A stretch of 64,000 nt of DNA, from NCBI RefSeq assembly GCF_004210375.1, contig NC_134831.1:496001-560000 (forward strand), written 5' to 3'. Both the position numbers and the translations under genes were made by a program. Below, in pieces: positions 40,145-53,071 of the stretch (within the stretch, counting starts at the first letter, position 1; every line of letters starts with the position of its first letter). The notes beneath the pieces were generated by a model, which worked only from the letters and a program-made list of their open reading frames with translations, was not told the origin of the DNA and ran no database searches. Source of the DNA: Tachypleus tridentatus (lineage: Eukaryota; Arthropoda; Merostomata; Xiphosura; Limulidae).

Positions 40145-40633
40145 TCGATTATTTATTTTAACAGTTAGGATAATGTACATTAATTTGAAACCATATTCTT
40201 GAGATTTCTTCGTTAGTAGTGATGAACGTATGAAATTATTTCAAGTGGCACCTGTGAAAACAGTTCCTTGAAAGTTCTTACAAAATGACATTCCACTGAA
40301 CAAGTAGGCTTATAATAATGTTTGGTACACAACATAACATGCAAATGTAACATGATTAACTTGACACTTAACGTTTATTGTTCTCAGGATGATATAATAC
40401 TGTGACTTTTTGTTTTCGCGTTTGTAGCACATTCGACTTATCAGTGTAAAGCCCAATGTCAATTGATTTGTTGACATTCGTTATAGGTATATATAAAAAT
40501 AAATTATAAACAGAAACTGAATTAAACGAAATCACATCACGGTGTTTAGATTACCTCTATTCGTTCATTCGGGAAAGAGAGGCCACGAGTTTTTAGGAAG
40601 TGCCATTGAACATGATATTTTGTATATGGTGTC

Positions 40634-40896
40634 ATAGGCCAGGTATTTAGGGTCTCGACTTGCAATCTCATGGTCGCGGGATGGAATCTCCGTCACACCC
40701 AAAATACTCGCCTTTTCAGTCGTGGTGGAGTTATAAAGTGGCTCTTTATCCTATTCATCGTTGGTTAAAGATTAGCCAAAGATTTGGCGGTGGGTGGTGA
40801 TGACTAGCTGTTTCTCCTCTAGTTCTAAACTGCTAAATAAGGGACGGCTAACATAGATAGACATGCTTTAGCTTTGCGCGAAAAGTAGAAACAAAC
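40634..40896 (+). mobile_element. Embedded family-1 SINE relic, unit 14
   Basis: Diagnostic sites CCTCTAGTTC and TTAGCTTTG, three G after TTTA. Confidence 0.85.
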
Positions 40897-42680
40897 ATTT
40901 CACCTTCCGTTGCTGATTTAGTGACAGGTACTAAATGAGAAAACGAAATATCAGAGACTCTATATAGAAATACTGAGAAAAAAAATGTGAATGTGCATTT
41001 GGATGTTATGCAAGTTGTACGGGTGACAAAAGTATTTTAACTCCTTACATGAACATTATTTTTCACTTGATTTCTCGGAAAATGAATCACAGTGACGTCG
41101 TCAATTCACAGACCAATCTTATGCAAATTATCTGATTTTTAAATATAGCAAACTCCTACATTTTACTAAAGCTTGCTATTAAAAAATGGGAATTGTAGTC
41201 ATAATTTTATCAACTATACGGGAGTAAAGGAAGTGACCTTGACCATATTCTGTTATGTAATTAATCACTTCTAAACACTCAAGTATTCGAAATTTGTCTT
41301 TCCCGACGATGAATTTGACTACTTTGCCAATTTTTTTGTTCTTGTAAACAAACACACACTTCTTAAACAATGTTTTATATTCAGTGATATTTACATTACA
41401 GTATATGTGTATATATATATTTGAAGAGAACAATAAACACTTACTTCATATGGTATTTCTACAATGTGAAGTTATAATGATGAATATGCTTATGTATTTG
41501 TTTTGTGTTTACGCCTTCCGCTGTCTCTAATTTTGACTACTGACTAGAAGCAAGGCAGCCAGTCAGAATCATTCTAGCACCGACAGTACACGCTAGAAGA
41601 TTTACTGTTGCTAATACGATGCAACGAAATCTTAATGTGCAAGAAATATTATGTGGTATTGTATAAAATCTAACGCCAATCGCTAGCATTGAATTTTTGA
41701 GCTCCTCCAGAGGGCCATTTCGAGCCTGTATGCTTATAATGTTATATTGGATCATTTATTACCAAATTAAGAGAAAAGTAGGTTTTCCCTTAAATACCAT
41801 ATTCTCTCTATTTGAACGATCGATCGTCACTTTACCTTTTGTAATATTTTTCGCCAAAGATATCGAAATACTTAAATGTTTTTATGAAGCTGTGATGTAA
41901 CAGGTCCATTCACTTTAATATAGTAATGGACCATAATTTGCTAAAGACGTTGTTTTACATCCGACACTGTAAATCAAGCGACGTAAGTGAAAATAAGAAT
42001 GCTCTCTTAGGTTAGGCCTAGTATCACTACCCTCCAAACAAACTAACGGTGACGTGGCGCGCATGTGGTCGTATTCACTCAGTGAACGAAAAGAAACACT
42101 GGTTGTATACCCTGATGTACTAACACACACACACAAAATATCACATTGTTACAGTTTTACAAACTTTAAGAAAATTTGTACATAATAAGAACCCATCGTA
42201 AGAACCATTTGGTGGATACGAGGATTTGAACTGACGAGTTTTGAGTTATGGAATCTCGCGATATTTCGAACGAGAAGCTTGACGAGTATGTAGAGTTTTA
42301 TTTTACAGCGTGACTATCAAATAGTTATGGATATTTGGAACTGTGCATAGAGAAAACTATGTAACGTAGAGAAAAATATGTGTAAAATACACGCATAAAG
42401 AGAAATGTGTTCCACTGGCTTGTGTACAATTCATTCGAATTTGTATAATTATTTAGACTCATTTAAACTGTTTAATTTCCAGTGACTACAGGTTTACTTA
42501 TTTGTAGTTGAGAACGATAACAAGTTCCAATTGTCGAACTTTGAATCACAAATTCCAGTCAAGCGTTCAACTAATCCCCGAAAAAATTGTGGAAGGTCTT
42601 CCCTTCTCCTCCAACGTGAGATTATGTTAAAATCTTCCGTTACTGTTTACGATGTTGGTACACAACAAAAAGGTACACAT

Positions 42681-42749
42681 AGGGGCGCCGGGATTGAACC
42701 AGGGACCTCTCGATCTGCAGTCGAATGCTCTACCACTGAGCTACACCCC
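42681..42749 (-). tRNA. tRNA-Cys (GCA), unit 15, 69 nt as assembled
   Basis: Plus strand AGGGGCGCCGGGATTG with end ACACCCC, the same as unit 2. T5 terminator at 42667-42671. The region before it has the CTTCCCTTCTCC variant shared with units 17 and 18. Confidence 0.85.
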
Positions 42750-43238
42750 TCGATTATTTATTTTAACAGTTAGGATAATGTACATTAATTTGAAACCATA
42801 TTCTTGAGATTTCTTCGTTAGTAGTGATGAACGTATGAAATTATTTCAAGTGGCACCTGTGAAAACAGTTCCTTGAAAGTTCTTACAAAAATGACATTCC
42901 ACTGAACAAGTAGGCTTATAATAATGTTTGGTACACAACATAACATGCAAATGTAACATGATTAACTTGACACTTAACGTTTATTGTTCTCAGGATGATA
43001 TAATACTGTGACTTTTTGTTTTCGCGTTTGTAGCACCTTCGACTTATCAGTGTAAAGCCCAATGTCAATTGATTTGTTGACATTCGTTATAGGTATATAT
43101 AAAAATAAATTATAAACAGAAACTGAATTAAACGAAATCACATCACTGTGTTTAGATTACCTCTATTCGTACATTCGGGAAAGAGAGGCCACGAGTTTTA
43201 GGAAGTGCCATTGAACATGATATTTTGTATATGGTGTC

Positions 43239-43502
43239 ATAGGCCAGGTATTTAGGGGTCTCGACTTGCAATCTCATGGTCGCGGGATGGAATCTCCGTC
43301 ACACCCAAAATACTCGCCTTTTCAGTCGTGGTGGAGTTATAAAGTGGCTCTTTATCCTATTCATCGTTGGTTAAAGATTAGCCAAAGATTTGGCGGTGGG
43401 TGGTGATGACTAGCTGTTTCTCCTCTAGTTCTAAACTGCTAAATAAGGGACGGCTAACATAGATAGACATGCTTTAGCTTTGCGCGAAAAGTAGAAACAA
43501 AC
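43239..43502 (+). mobile_element. Embedded family-1 SINE relic, unit 15
   Basis: Diagnostic sites CCTCTAGTTC and TTAGCTTTG, four G after TTTA. Confidence 0.85.
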
Positions 43503-45283
43503 ATTTCACCTTCCGTTGCTGATTTAGTGACAGGTACTAAATGAGAAAACGAAATATCAGAGACTCTATATAGAAATACTGAGAAAAAAAATGTGAATGT
43601 GCATTTGGATGTTATGCAAGTTGTACGGGTGACAAAAGTATTTTAACTCCTTACATGAACATTATTTTTCACTTGGATTTCTCGGAAAATGAATCACAGT
43701 GACGTCGTCAATTCACAGACCAATCTTATGCAAATTATCTGATTTTAAATATAGCAAACTCCTACATTTTACTAAAGCTTGCTATTAAAAAATGGGAATT
43801 GTAGTCATAATTTTATCAACTATACGGGAGTAAAGGAAGTGACCTTGACCATATTCTGTTATGTAATTAATCACTTCTAAACACTCAAGTATTCGAAATT
43901 TGTCTTTCCCGACGATGAATTTGACTACTTTGCCAATTTTTTGTTCTTGTAAACAAAACACACTTCTTAAACAATGTTTTATATTCAGTGATATTTACAT
44001 TACAGTATATGTGTATATATATATTTGAAGAGAACAATAAACACTTACTTCATATGGTATTTCTACAATGTGAAGTTATAATGATGAATATGCTTATGTA
44101 TTTGTTTTGTGTTTACGCCTTCCGCTGTCTCTAATTTTGACTACTGACTAGAAGCAAGGCAGCCAGTCAGAATCATTCTAGCACCGACAGTACACGCTAG
44201 AAGATTTACTGTTGCTAATACGATGCAACGAAATCTTAATGTGCAAGAAATATTATGTGGTATTGTATAAAATCTAACGCCAATCGCTAGCATTGAATTT
44301 TTGAGCTCCTCCAGAGGGCCATTTCGAGCCTGTATGCTTATAATGTTATATTGGATCATTTATTACCAAATTAAGAGAAAAGTAGGTTTTCCTTAAATAC
44401 CATATTCTCTCTATTTGAACGATCGATCGTCACTTTACCTTTTGTAATATTTTTCGCCAAAGATATCGAAATACTTAAATGTTTTTATGAAGCTGTGATG
44501 TAACAGGTCCATTCACTTTAATATAGTAATGGACCATAATTTGCTAAAGACGTTGTTTTACATCCGACACTGTAAATCAAGCGACGTAAGTGAAAATAAG
44601 AATGATCTCTTAGGTTAGGCCTAGTATCACTACCCTCCAAACAAACTAACGGTGACGTGGCGCGCATGTGGTCGTATTCACTCAGTGAACGAAAAGAAAC
44701 ACTGGTTGTATACCCTGATGTACTAACACACACACACAAAATATCACATTGTTACAGTTTTACAAACTTTAAGAAAATTTGTACATAATAAGAACCCATC
44801 GTAAGAACCATTTGGTGGATACGAGGATTTGAACTGACGAGTTTTGAGTTATGGAATTCCGCGATATTTCGAACGAGAAGCTTGACGAGTATGTAGAGTT
44901 TTATTTTACAGCGTGACTATCAAATAGGTATGGATATTTGGAACTGTGCATAGAGAAAACTATGTAACGTAGAGAAAAATATGTGTAAAATACACGCATA
45001 AAGAGAAATGTGTTCCACTGGCTTGTGTACAATTCATTCGAATTTGTATAATTATTTAGATTCATTTAAACTGTTTAATTTCCAGTGACTACAGGTTTAC
45101 TTATTTGTAGTTGAGAACGATAACAAGTTCCAATTGTCGAACTTTGAATCACAAATTCCAGTCAAGCGTTCAACTAATCCCCGAAAAAATTGTGGAAGGT
45201 CTTTCCTTCTCCTCCAACGTAAGATTATGTTAAAATCTTCCGTCACTGTTTACGATGTTGGTACACAACAAAAAGGTACACAT

Positions 45284-45354
45284 AGGGGCGCCCGGGATTG
45301 AACCAGGGACCTCTCGATCTGCAGTCGAATGCTCTACCACTGAGCTACACCCCC
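45284..45354 (-). tRNA. tRNA-Cys (GCA), unit 16, 71 nt as assembled
   Basis: Differs from the canonical gene only by one C fewer in the 3' acceptor strand (AGGGGCGCCCGGG on plus). T5 terminator at 45270-45274. Confidence 0.91.
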
Positions 45355-45844
45355 TCGATTATTTATTTTTAACAGTTAGGATAATGTACATTAATTTGAA
45401 ACCATATTCTTGAGATTTCTTCGTTAGTAGTGATGAACGTATGAAATTATTTCAAGTGGCACCTGTGAAAACAGTTCCTTGAAAGTTCTTACAAAAATGA
45501 CATTCCACTGAACAAGTAGGCTTATAATAATGTTTGGTACACAACATAACATGCAAATGTAACATGATTAACTTGACACTTAATGTTTATTGTTCTCAGG
45601 ATGATATAATACTGTGACTTTTGTTTTCGCGTTTGTAGCACCTTCGACTTATCAGTGTAAAGCCCAATGTCAATTGATTTGTTGACATTCGTTATAGGTA
45701 TATATAAAAATAAATTATAAACAGAAACTGAATTAAACGAAATCACATCACGGTGTTTAGATTACCTCTATTCGTACATTCGGGAAAGAGAGGCCACGAG
45801 TTTTTAGGAAGTGCCATTGAACATGATATTTTGTATATGGTGTC

Positions 45845-46108
45845 ATAGGCCAGGTATTTAGGGGTCTCGACTTGCAATCTCATGGTCGCGGGATGGAATC
45901 TCCGTCACACCCAAAATACTCGCCTTTTCAGTCGTGGTGGAGTTATAAAGTGGCTCTTTATCCTATTCATCGTTGGTTAAAGATTAGCCAAAGATTTGGC
46001 GGTGGGTGGTGATGACTAGCTGTTTCTCCTCTAGTTCTAAACTGCTAAATAAGGGACGGCTAACATAGATAGACATGCTTTAGCTTTGCGCGAAAAGTAG
46101 AAACAAAC
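45845..46108 (+). mobile_element. Embedded family-1 SINE relic, unit 16
   Basis: Diagnostic sites CCTCTAGTTC and TTAGCTTTG, four G after TTTA. The same unit carries the 9-bp deletion near 46530. Confidence 0.85.
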
Positions 46109-47884
46109 ATTTCACCTTCCGTTGCTGATTTAGTGACAGGTACTAAATGAGAAAACGAAATATCAGAGACTCTATATAGAAATACTGAGAAAAAAAATGT
46201 GAATGTGCATTTGGATGTTATGCAAGTTGTACGGGTGACAAAAGTATTTTAACTCCTTACATGAACATTATTTTTCACTTGGATTTCTCGGAAAATGAAT
46301 CACAGTGACGTCGTCAATTCACAGACCAATCTTATGCAAATTATCTGATTTTTAAATATAGCAAACTCCTACATTTTACTAAAGCTTGCTATTAAAAAAT
46401 GGGAATTGTAGTCATAATTTTATCAACTATACGGGAGTAAAGGAAGTGACCTTGACCATATTCTGTTATGTAATTAATCATTTCTAAACACTCAAGTATT
46501 CGAAATTCGTCTTTCCCGACGATGAATTTGCCAATTTTTTGTTCTTGTAAACAAAACACACTTCTTAAACAATGTTTTATATTCAGTGATATTTACATTA
46601 CAGTATATGTGTATATATATATTTGAAGAGAACAATAAACACTTACTTCATATGGTATTTCTACAATGTGAAGTTATAATGATGAATATGCTTATGTAAT
46701 TGTTTTATGTTTACGCCTTCCGCTGTCTCTAATTTTTTGACTACTGACTAGAAGCAAGGCAGCCAGTCAGAGTCATTCTAGCACCGACAGTACACGCTAC
46801 AAGATTTACTGTTGTTAATACGATGCAACGAAATCTTAATGTGCAAGAAATATTATGTGGTATTGTATAAAATCTAACGCCAATCGCCAGCATTGAATTT
46901 CTGAGCTCCTCCAGAGGGCCAATTCGAGCCTGTATGCTTATAATGTTATATTGGATCATTTATTACCAAATTAAGAGAAAAGTAGGTTTTCGCTTAACTA
47001 CCATATTCTCTCTATTTGAACGATTGATCGTCACTTTACCTTTTGTAATATTTTTCGCCAAAGATATCGAAATACTTAAATGTCCTTATAAAGCTGTGAT
47101 GTAACAGGTCCATTCAATTTAATATAGTAATGGATCATAGTTTGCTAAAGACGTTGTTTTACATCCGACACTGTAAATCAAGCGACGCAAGTGAAAATAA
47201 GAATGGTCTCTTAGGTTAGGCCTAGTATCACTACCCTCCAAACAAACTAACGGTGACGTGGCGCGCATGTGGTCGTATTCACTCAGTGAACGAAAAGAAA
47301 CACTGGTTGTATACCCTGATGTACTAACACACACACACAAAATATCACATTGTTACAGTTTTACAAACTTTAAGAAAATTTGTACATAATAAGAACCCAT
47401 CGTAAGAACCATTTGGTGGATACGAGGATTTGAACTGACGAGTTTTGAGTTATGGAATCTCGCGATATTTCGAACGAGAAGCTTGACGAGTATGTAGAGT
47501 TTTATTTTACAGCGTGACTATCAAATAGTTATGGATATTTGGAACTGTGCATAGAGAAAACTATGTAACGTAGAGAAAAATATGTGTAAAATACACGCAT
47601 AAAGAGAAATGTGTTCCACTGGCTTGTGTACAATTCATTCGAATTTGTATAATTATTTAGACTCATTTAAACTGTTTAAATTCCAGTGACTACAGGTTTA
47701 CTTATTTGTAGTTGAGAACGATAACAAGTTCCAATTGTCGAACTTTGAATCACAAATTCCAGTCAAGCGTTCAACTAATCCCCGAAAAAATTGTGGAAGG
47801 TCTTCCCTTCTCCTCCAACGTGAGATTATGTTAAAATCTTCCGTTACTGTTTACGATGTTGGTACACAACAAAAAGGTACACAT

Positions 47885-47956
47885 AGGGGGCGCCCGGGAT
47901 TGAACCAGGGACCTCTCGATCTGCAGTCGAATGCTCTACCACTGAGCTACACCCCC
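47885..47956 (-). tRNA. tRNA-Cys (GCA), unit 17, canonical 72 nt
   Basis: Equals the unit 6 gene. T5 terminator at 47871-47875. Confidence 0.96.
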
Positions 47957-48152
47957 TCGATTATTTATTTTTAACAGTTAGGATAATGTACATTAATTTG
48001 AAACCATATTCTTGAGATTTCTTCGTTAGTAGTGATGAACGTATGAAATTATTTCAAGTGGCACCTGTGAAAACAGTTCCTTGAAAGTTCTTACAAAAAT
48101 GACATTCCACTGAACAAGTAGGCTTATAATAATGTTTGGTACACAACATAAC

Positions 48153-48160
48153 ATGCAAAT
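48153..48160 (+). promoter_or_regulatory. Octamer motif ATGCAAAT, first of two per unit (example unit 17)
   Basis: A perfect ATGCAAAT lies about 0.27 kb from the tRNA 5' end side, in the block ACATGCAAATGTAACATG that recurs in the units. The octamer binds POU-domain factors and occurs in some Pol II and Pol III promoters. Function here is not shown, and one 8-bp match in 2.6 kb can arise by chance. Confidence 0.3.
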
Positions 48161-48446
48161 GTAACATGATTAACTTGACACTTAACGTTTATTGTTCCAG
48201 GATGATATAATACTGTGACTTTTTGTTTTCGCGTTTGTAGCACATTCGACTTATCAGTGTAAAGCCCAATGTCAATTGATTTGTTGACATTCGTTATAGG
48301 TATATATAAAAATAAATTATAAACAGAAACTGAATTAAACGAAATCACATCACGGTGTTTAGTTAACCTCTATTCGTACATTCGGGAAAGAGAGGCCACG
48401 AGTTTTTAGGAAGTGCCATTGAACATGATATTTTGTATATGGTGTC

Positions 48447-48710
48447 ATAGGCCAGGTATTTAGGGGTCTCGACTTGCAATCTCATGGTCGCGGGATGGAA
48501 TCTCCGTCACACCCAAAATACTCGCCTTTTCAGTCGTGGTGGAGTTATAAAGTGGCTCTTTATCCTATTCATCGTTGGTTAAAGATTAGCCAAAGATTTG
48601 GCGGTGGGTGGTGATGACTAGCTGTTTCTCCTCTAGTTCTAAACTGCTAAATAAGGGACGGCTAACATAGATAGACATGCTTTAGCTTTGCGCGAAAAGT
48701 AGAAACAAAC
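48447..48710 (+). mobile_element. Embedded family-1 SINE relic, unit 17
   Basis: Diagnostic sites CCTCTAGTTC and TTAGCTTTG, four G after TTTA. Confidence 0.85.
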
Positions 48711-48907
48711 ATTTCACCTTCCGTTGCTGATTTAGTGACAGGTACTAAATGAGAAAACGAAATATCAGAGACTCTATATAGAAATACTGAGAAAAAAAAT
48801 GTGAATGTGCATTTGGATGTTATGCAAGTTGTACGGGTGACAAAAGTATTTTAACTCCTTACATGAACATTATTTTTCACTTGGATTTCTCGGAAAATGA
48901 ATCACAG

Positions 48908-49058
48908 TGACGTCGTCAATTCACAGACCAATCTTATGCAAATTATCTGATTTTAAATATAGCAAACTCCTACATTTTACTAAAGCTTGCTATTAAAAAA
49001 TGGGAATTGTAGTCATAATTTTATCAACTATACGGGAGTAAAGGAAGTGACCTTGACC
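48908..49058 (+). promoter_or_regulatory. Conserved CRE / CCAAT / octamer / nuclear-receptor-like cluster (example unit 17)
   Basis: TGACGTCG (48908-48915), CCAAT (48928-48932) and ATGCAAAT (48936-48943) fall within 36 bp. TGACCTTGACC (49048-49058) follows about 100 bp later; its complement contains TCAAGGTCA, the FTZ-F1/ERR type of monomeric nuclear receptor site. A TATA-like TTTTAAATATAG sits just after the octamer. The same cluster is kept in the core units. It could be a Pol II promoter or enhancer for an unannotated non-coding transcript. No transcript or coding frame downstream was recognised, and conservation between units reflects homogenisation and so does not prove selection. Confidence 0.35.
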
Positions 49059-50477
49059 ATATTCTGTTATGTAATTAATCACTTCTAAACACTCAAGTAT
49101 TCGAAATTTGTCTTTCCCGACGATGAATTTGACTACTTTGCCAATTTTTTGTTCTTGTAAACAAAACACACTTCTTAAACAATGTTTTATATTCAGTGAT
49201 ATTTACATTACAGTATATGTGTATATATATATTTGAAGAGAACAATAAACACTTACTTCATATGGTATTTCTACAATGTGAAGTTATAATGATGAATATG
49301 CTTATGTATTTGTTTTGTGTTTACGCCTTCCGCTGTCTCTAATTTTGACTACTGACTAGAAGCAAGGCAGCCAGTCAGAATCATTCTAGCACCGACAGTA
49401 CACGCTAGAAGATTTACTGTTGCTAATACGATGCAACGAAATCTTAATGTGCAAGAAATATTATGTGGTATTGTATAAAATCTAACGCCAATCGCTAGCA
49501 TTGAATTTTTGAGCTCCTCCAGAGGGCCATTTCGAGCCTGTATGCTTATAATGTTATATTGGATCATTTATTACCAAATTAAGAGAAAAGTAGGTTTTCC
49601 TTAAATACCATATTCTCTCTATTTGAACGATCGATCGTCACTTTACCTTTTGTAATATTTTTCGCCAAAGATATCGAAATACTTAAATGTTTTATGAAGC
49701 TGTGATGTAACAGGTCCATTCAATTTAATATAGTAATGGACCATAATTTGCTAAAGACGTTGTTTTACATCCGACACTGTAAATCAAGCGACGTAAGTGA
49801 AAATAAGAATGCTCTCTTAGGTTAGGCCTAGTATCACTACCCTCAAACAAACTAACGGTGACGTGGCGCGCATGTGGTCGTATTCACTCAGTGAACGAAA
49901 AGAAACACTGGTTGTATACCCTGATGTACTAACACACACACACAAAATATCACATTGTTACAGTTTTACAAACTTTAAGAAAATTTGTACATAATAAGAA
50001 CCCATCGTAAGAACCATTTGGTGGATACGAGGATTTGAACTGACGAGTTTTGAGTTATGGAATTCCGCGATATTTCGAACGAGAAGCTTGACGAGTATGT
50101 AGAGTTTTATTTTACAGCGTGACTATCAAATAGGTATGGATATTTGGAACTGTGCATAGAACTATGTAAAAAATATGTGTAAAATACACGCATAAAGAGA
50201 AATGTGTTCCACTGGCTTGTGTACAATTCATTCGAATTTGTATTATTATTTAGATTCATTTAAACTGTTTAATTTCCAGTGACTACAGGTTTACTTATTT
50301 GTAGTTAAGAACGATAACAAGTTCCAATTGTCGAACTTTGAATCACAAATTCCAGTCAAGCGTTCAACTAATCCCCGAAAAAATTGTGGAAGGTCTTCCC
50401 TTCTCCTCCAACGTAAGATTATGTTAAAATCTTCCGTTACTGTTTACGATGTTGGTACACAACAAAAAGGTACACAT

Positions 50478-50549
50478 AGGGGGCGCCCGGGATTGAACCA
50501 GGGACCTCTCGATCTGCAGTCGAATGCTCTACCACTGAGCTACACCCCC
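50478..50549 (-). tRNA. tRNA-Cys (GCA), unit 18, canonical 72 nt
   Basis: Equals the unit 6 gene, with anticodon complement TGC at plus 50515-50517. T5 terminator at 50464-50468. Spacing to the previous tRNA is 2593 bp, the shortest in the array, owing to a small deletion near 50160. Confidence 0.96.
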
Positions 50550-51039
50550 TCGATTATTTATTTTTAACAGTTAGGATAATGTACATTAATTTGAAACCAT
50601 ATTCTTGAGATTTCTTCGTTAGTAGTGATGAACGTATGAAATTATTTCAAGTGGCACCTGTGAAAACAGTTCCTTGAAAGTTCTTACAAAAATGACATTC
50701 CACTGAACAAGTAGGCTTATAATAATGTTTGGTACACAACATAACATGCAAATGTAACATGATTAACTTGACACTTAACGTTTATTGTTCCAGGATGATA
50801 TAATACTGTGACTTTTTGTTTTCGCGTTTGTAGCACATTCGACTTATCAGTGTAAAGCCCAATGTCAATTGATTTGTTGACATTCGTTATAGGTATATAT
50901 AAAAATAAATTATAAACAGAAACTGAATTAAACGAAATCACATCACGGTGTTTAGATTACCTCTATTCGTACATTCGAGAAAAAGAGGCCACGAGTTTTT
51001 AGGAAGTGCTATTGAACATGATATTTTGTATATGGTGTC

Positions 51040-51303
51040 ATAGGCCAGGTATTTAGGGGTCTCGACTTGCAATCTCATGGTCGCGGGATGGAATCTCCGT
51101 CACACCCAAAATACTCGCCTTTTCAGTCGTGGTGGAGTTATAAAGTGGCTCTTTATCCTATTCATCGTTGGTTAAAGATTAGCCAAAGATTTGGCGGTGG
51201 GTGGTGATGACTAGCTGTTTCTCCTCTAGTTCTAAACTGCTAAATAAGGGACGGCTAACATAGATAGACATGCTTTAGCTTTGCGCGAAAAGTAGAAACA
51301 AAC
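51040..51303 (+). mobile_element. Embedded family-1 SINE relic, unit 18
   Basis: Diagnostic sites CCTCTAGTTC and TTAGCTTTG, four G after TTTA. Confidence 0.85.
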
Positions 51304-52624
51304 ATTTCACCTTCCGTTGCTGATTTAGTGACAGGTACTAAATGAGAAAACGAAATATCAGAGACTCTATATAGAAATACTGAGAAAAAAAATGTGAATG
51401 TGCATTTGGATGTTATGCAAGTTGTACGGGTGACAAAAGTATTTTAACTCCTTACATGAACATTATTTTTTACTTGGATTTCTCGGAAAATGAATCACAG
51501 TGACGTCGTCAATTCACAGACCAATCTTATGCAAATTATCTGATTTTTAAATATAGCAAACTCCTACATTTTACTAAAGCTTGCTATTAAAAATGGGAAT
51601 TGTAGTCATAATTTTATCAACTATACGGGAGTAAAGGAAGTGACCTTGACCATATTCTGTTATGTAATTAATCACTTCTAAACACTCAAGTATTCGAAAT
51701 TTGTCTTTCCCGACGATGAATTTGACTACTTTGCCAATTTTTTTTGTTCTTGTAAACAAAACACACTTCTTAAACAATGTTTTATATTCAGTGATATTTA
51801 CATTACAGTATATGTGTATATATATATTTGAAGAGAACAATAAACACTTACTTCATATGGTATTTCTACAATGTGAAGTTATAATGATGAATATGCTTAT
51901 GTATTTGTTTTGTGTTTACGCCTTCCGCTGTCTCTAATTTTTTGACTACTGACTAGAAGCAAGGCAGCCAGTCAGAATCATTCTAGCACCGACAGTACAC
52001 GCTAGAAGATTTACTGTTGCTAATACGATGCAACGAAATCTTAATGTTCAAGAAATATTATGTGGTATTGTATAAAATCTAACGCCAATCGCTAGCATTG
52101 AATTTTTGAGCTCCTCCAGAGGGCCATTTCGAGCCTGTATGCTTATAATATTATATAAGATCATTTATTACCAAATTAAGAGAAAAGTAGGTTTTCCCTT
52201 AAATACCATATTCTCTCTATTTGAACGATCGATCGTCACTTTACCTTTTGTAATATTTTTCGCCAAAGATATCGAAATACTTAAATGTTTTTATGAAGCT
52301 GTGATGTAACAGGTCCATTCACTTTAATATAGTAATGGACCATAATTTGCTAAAGACGTTGTTTTACATCCGACACTGTAAATCAAGCGACGTAAGTGAA
52401 AATAAGAATGCTCTCTTAAATTAGGCCTAGTATCACTACCCTCCCAAACAAACTAACGGTGACGTGGCGCGCATGTGGTCGTATTCACTCAGTGAACGAA
52501 AAGAAACACTGGTTGTATACCTTGATGTACTAACACACACACACAAAATATCACATTGTTACAGTTTTACAAACTTTAAGAAAATTTGTACATAATAAGA
52601 ACCCATCGTAAGAACCATTTGGTG

Positions 52625-52660
52625 GATACGAGGATTTGAACTGACGAGTTTTGAGTTATG
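52625..52660 (-). other. tRNA-like fragment in each unit (example before unit 19)
   Basis: On the minus strand the unit reads GTCAGTTCAAATCCTCGTAT followed by CCACC, which looks like a T-loop and acceptor end (TTCAAAT) or a SINE head remnant (compare GGTTCGAATCCCCGTCACAC). The presumed T stem does not pair and no anticodon arm can be drawn, so this is at most a fossil. It recurs once per unit, roughly 0.4 kb before the tRNA on plus. Confidence 0.35.
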
Positions 52661-53071
52661 GAATTCCGCGATATTTCGAACGAGAAGCTTGACGAGTATG
52701 TAGAGTTTTATTTTACAGCGTGACTATCAAATAGGTATGGATATTTGGAACTGTGCATAGAGAAAAATATGAGTAAAATACACGCATAAAGAGAAATGTG
52801 TTCCACTGGCTTGTGTACAATTCATTCGAATTTGTATTATTATTTAGATTCATTTAAACTGTTTAATTTCCAGTGACTACAGGTTTACTTATTTGTAGTT
52901 GAGAACGATAACAAGTTCCAATTGTCGAACTTTGAATCACAAATTCCAGTCAAGCGTTCAACTAATCCCCGAAAAAATTGTGGAAGGTCTTTCCTTCTCC
53001 TCCAACGTAAGATTATGTTAAAATCTTCCGTCACTGTTTACGATGTTGGTACACAACAAAAGGGTACACAC

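Noticed and set aside
48908-48943. An snRNA gene driven by the octamer
   Set aside because: No proximal sequence element, Sm site or snRNA body was recognised downstream. The motif cluster is kept only as a possible regulatory site.
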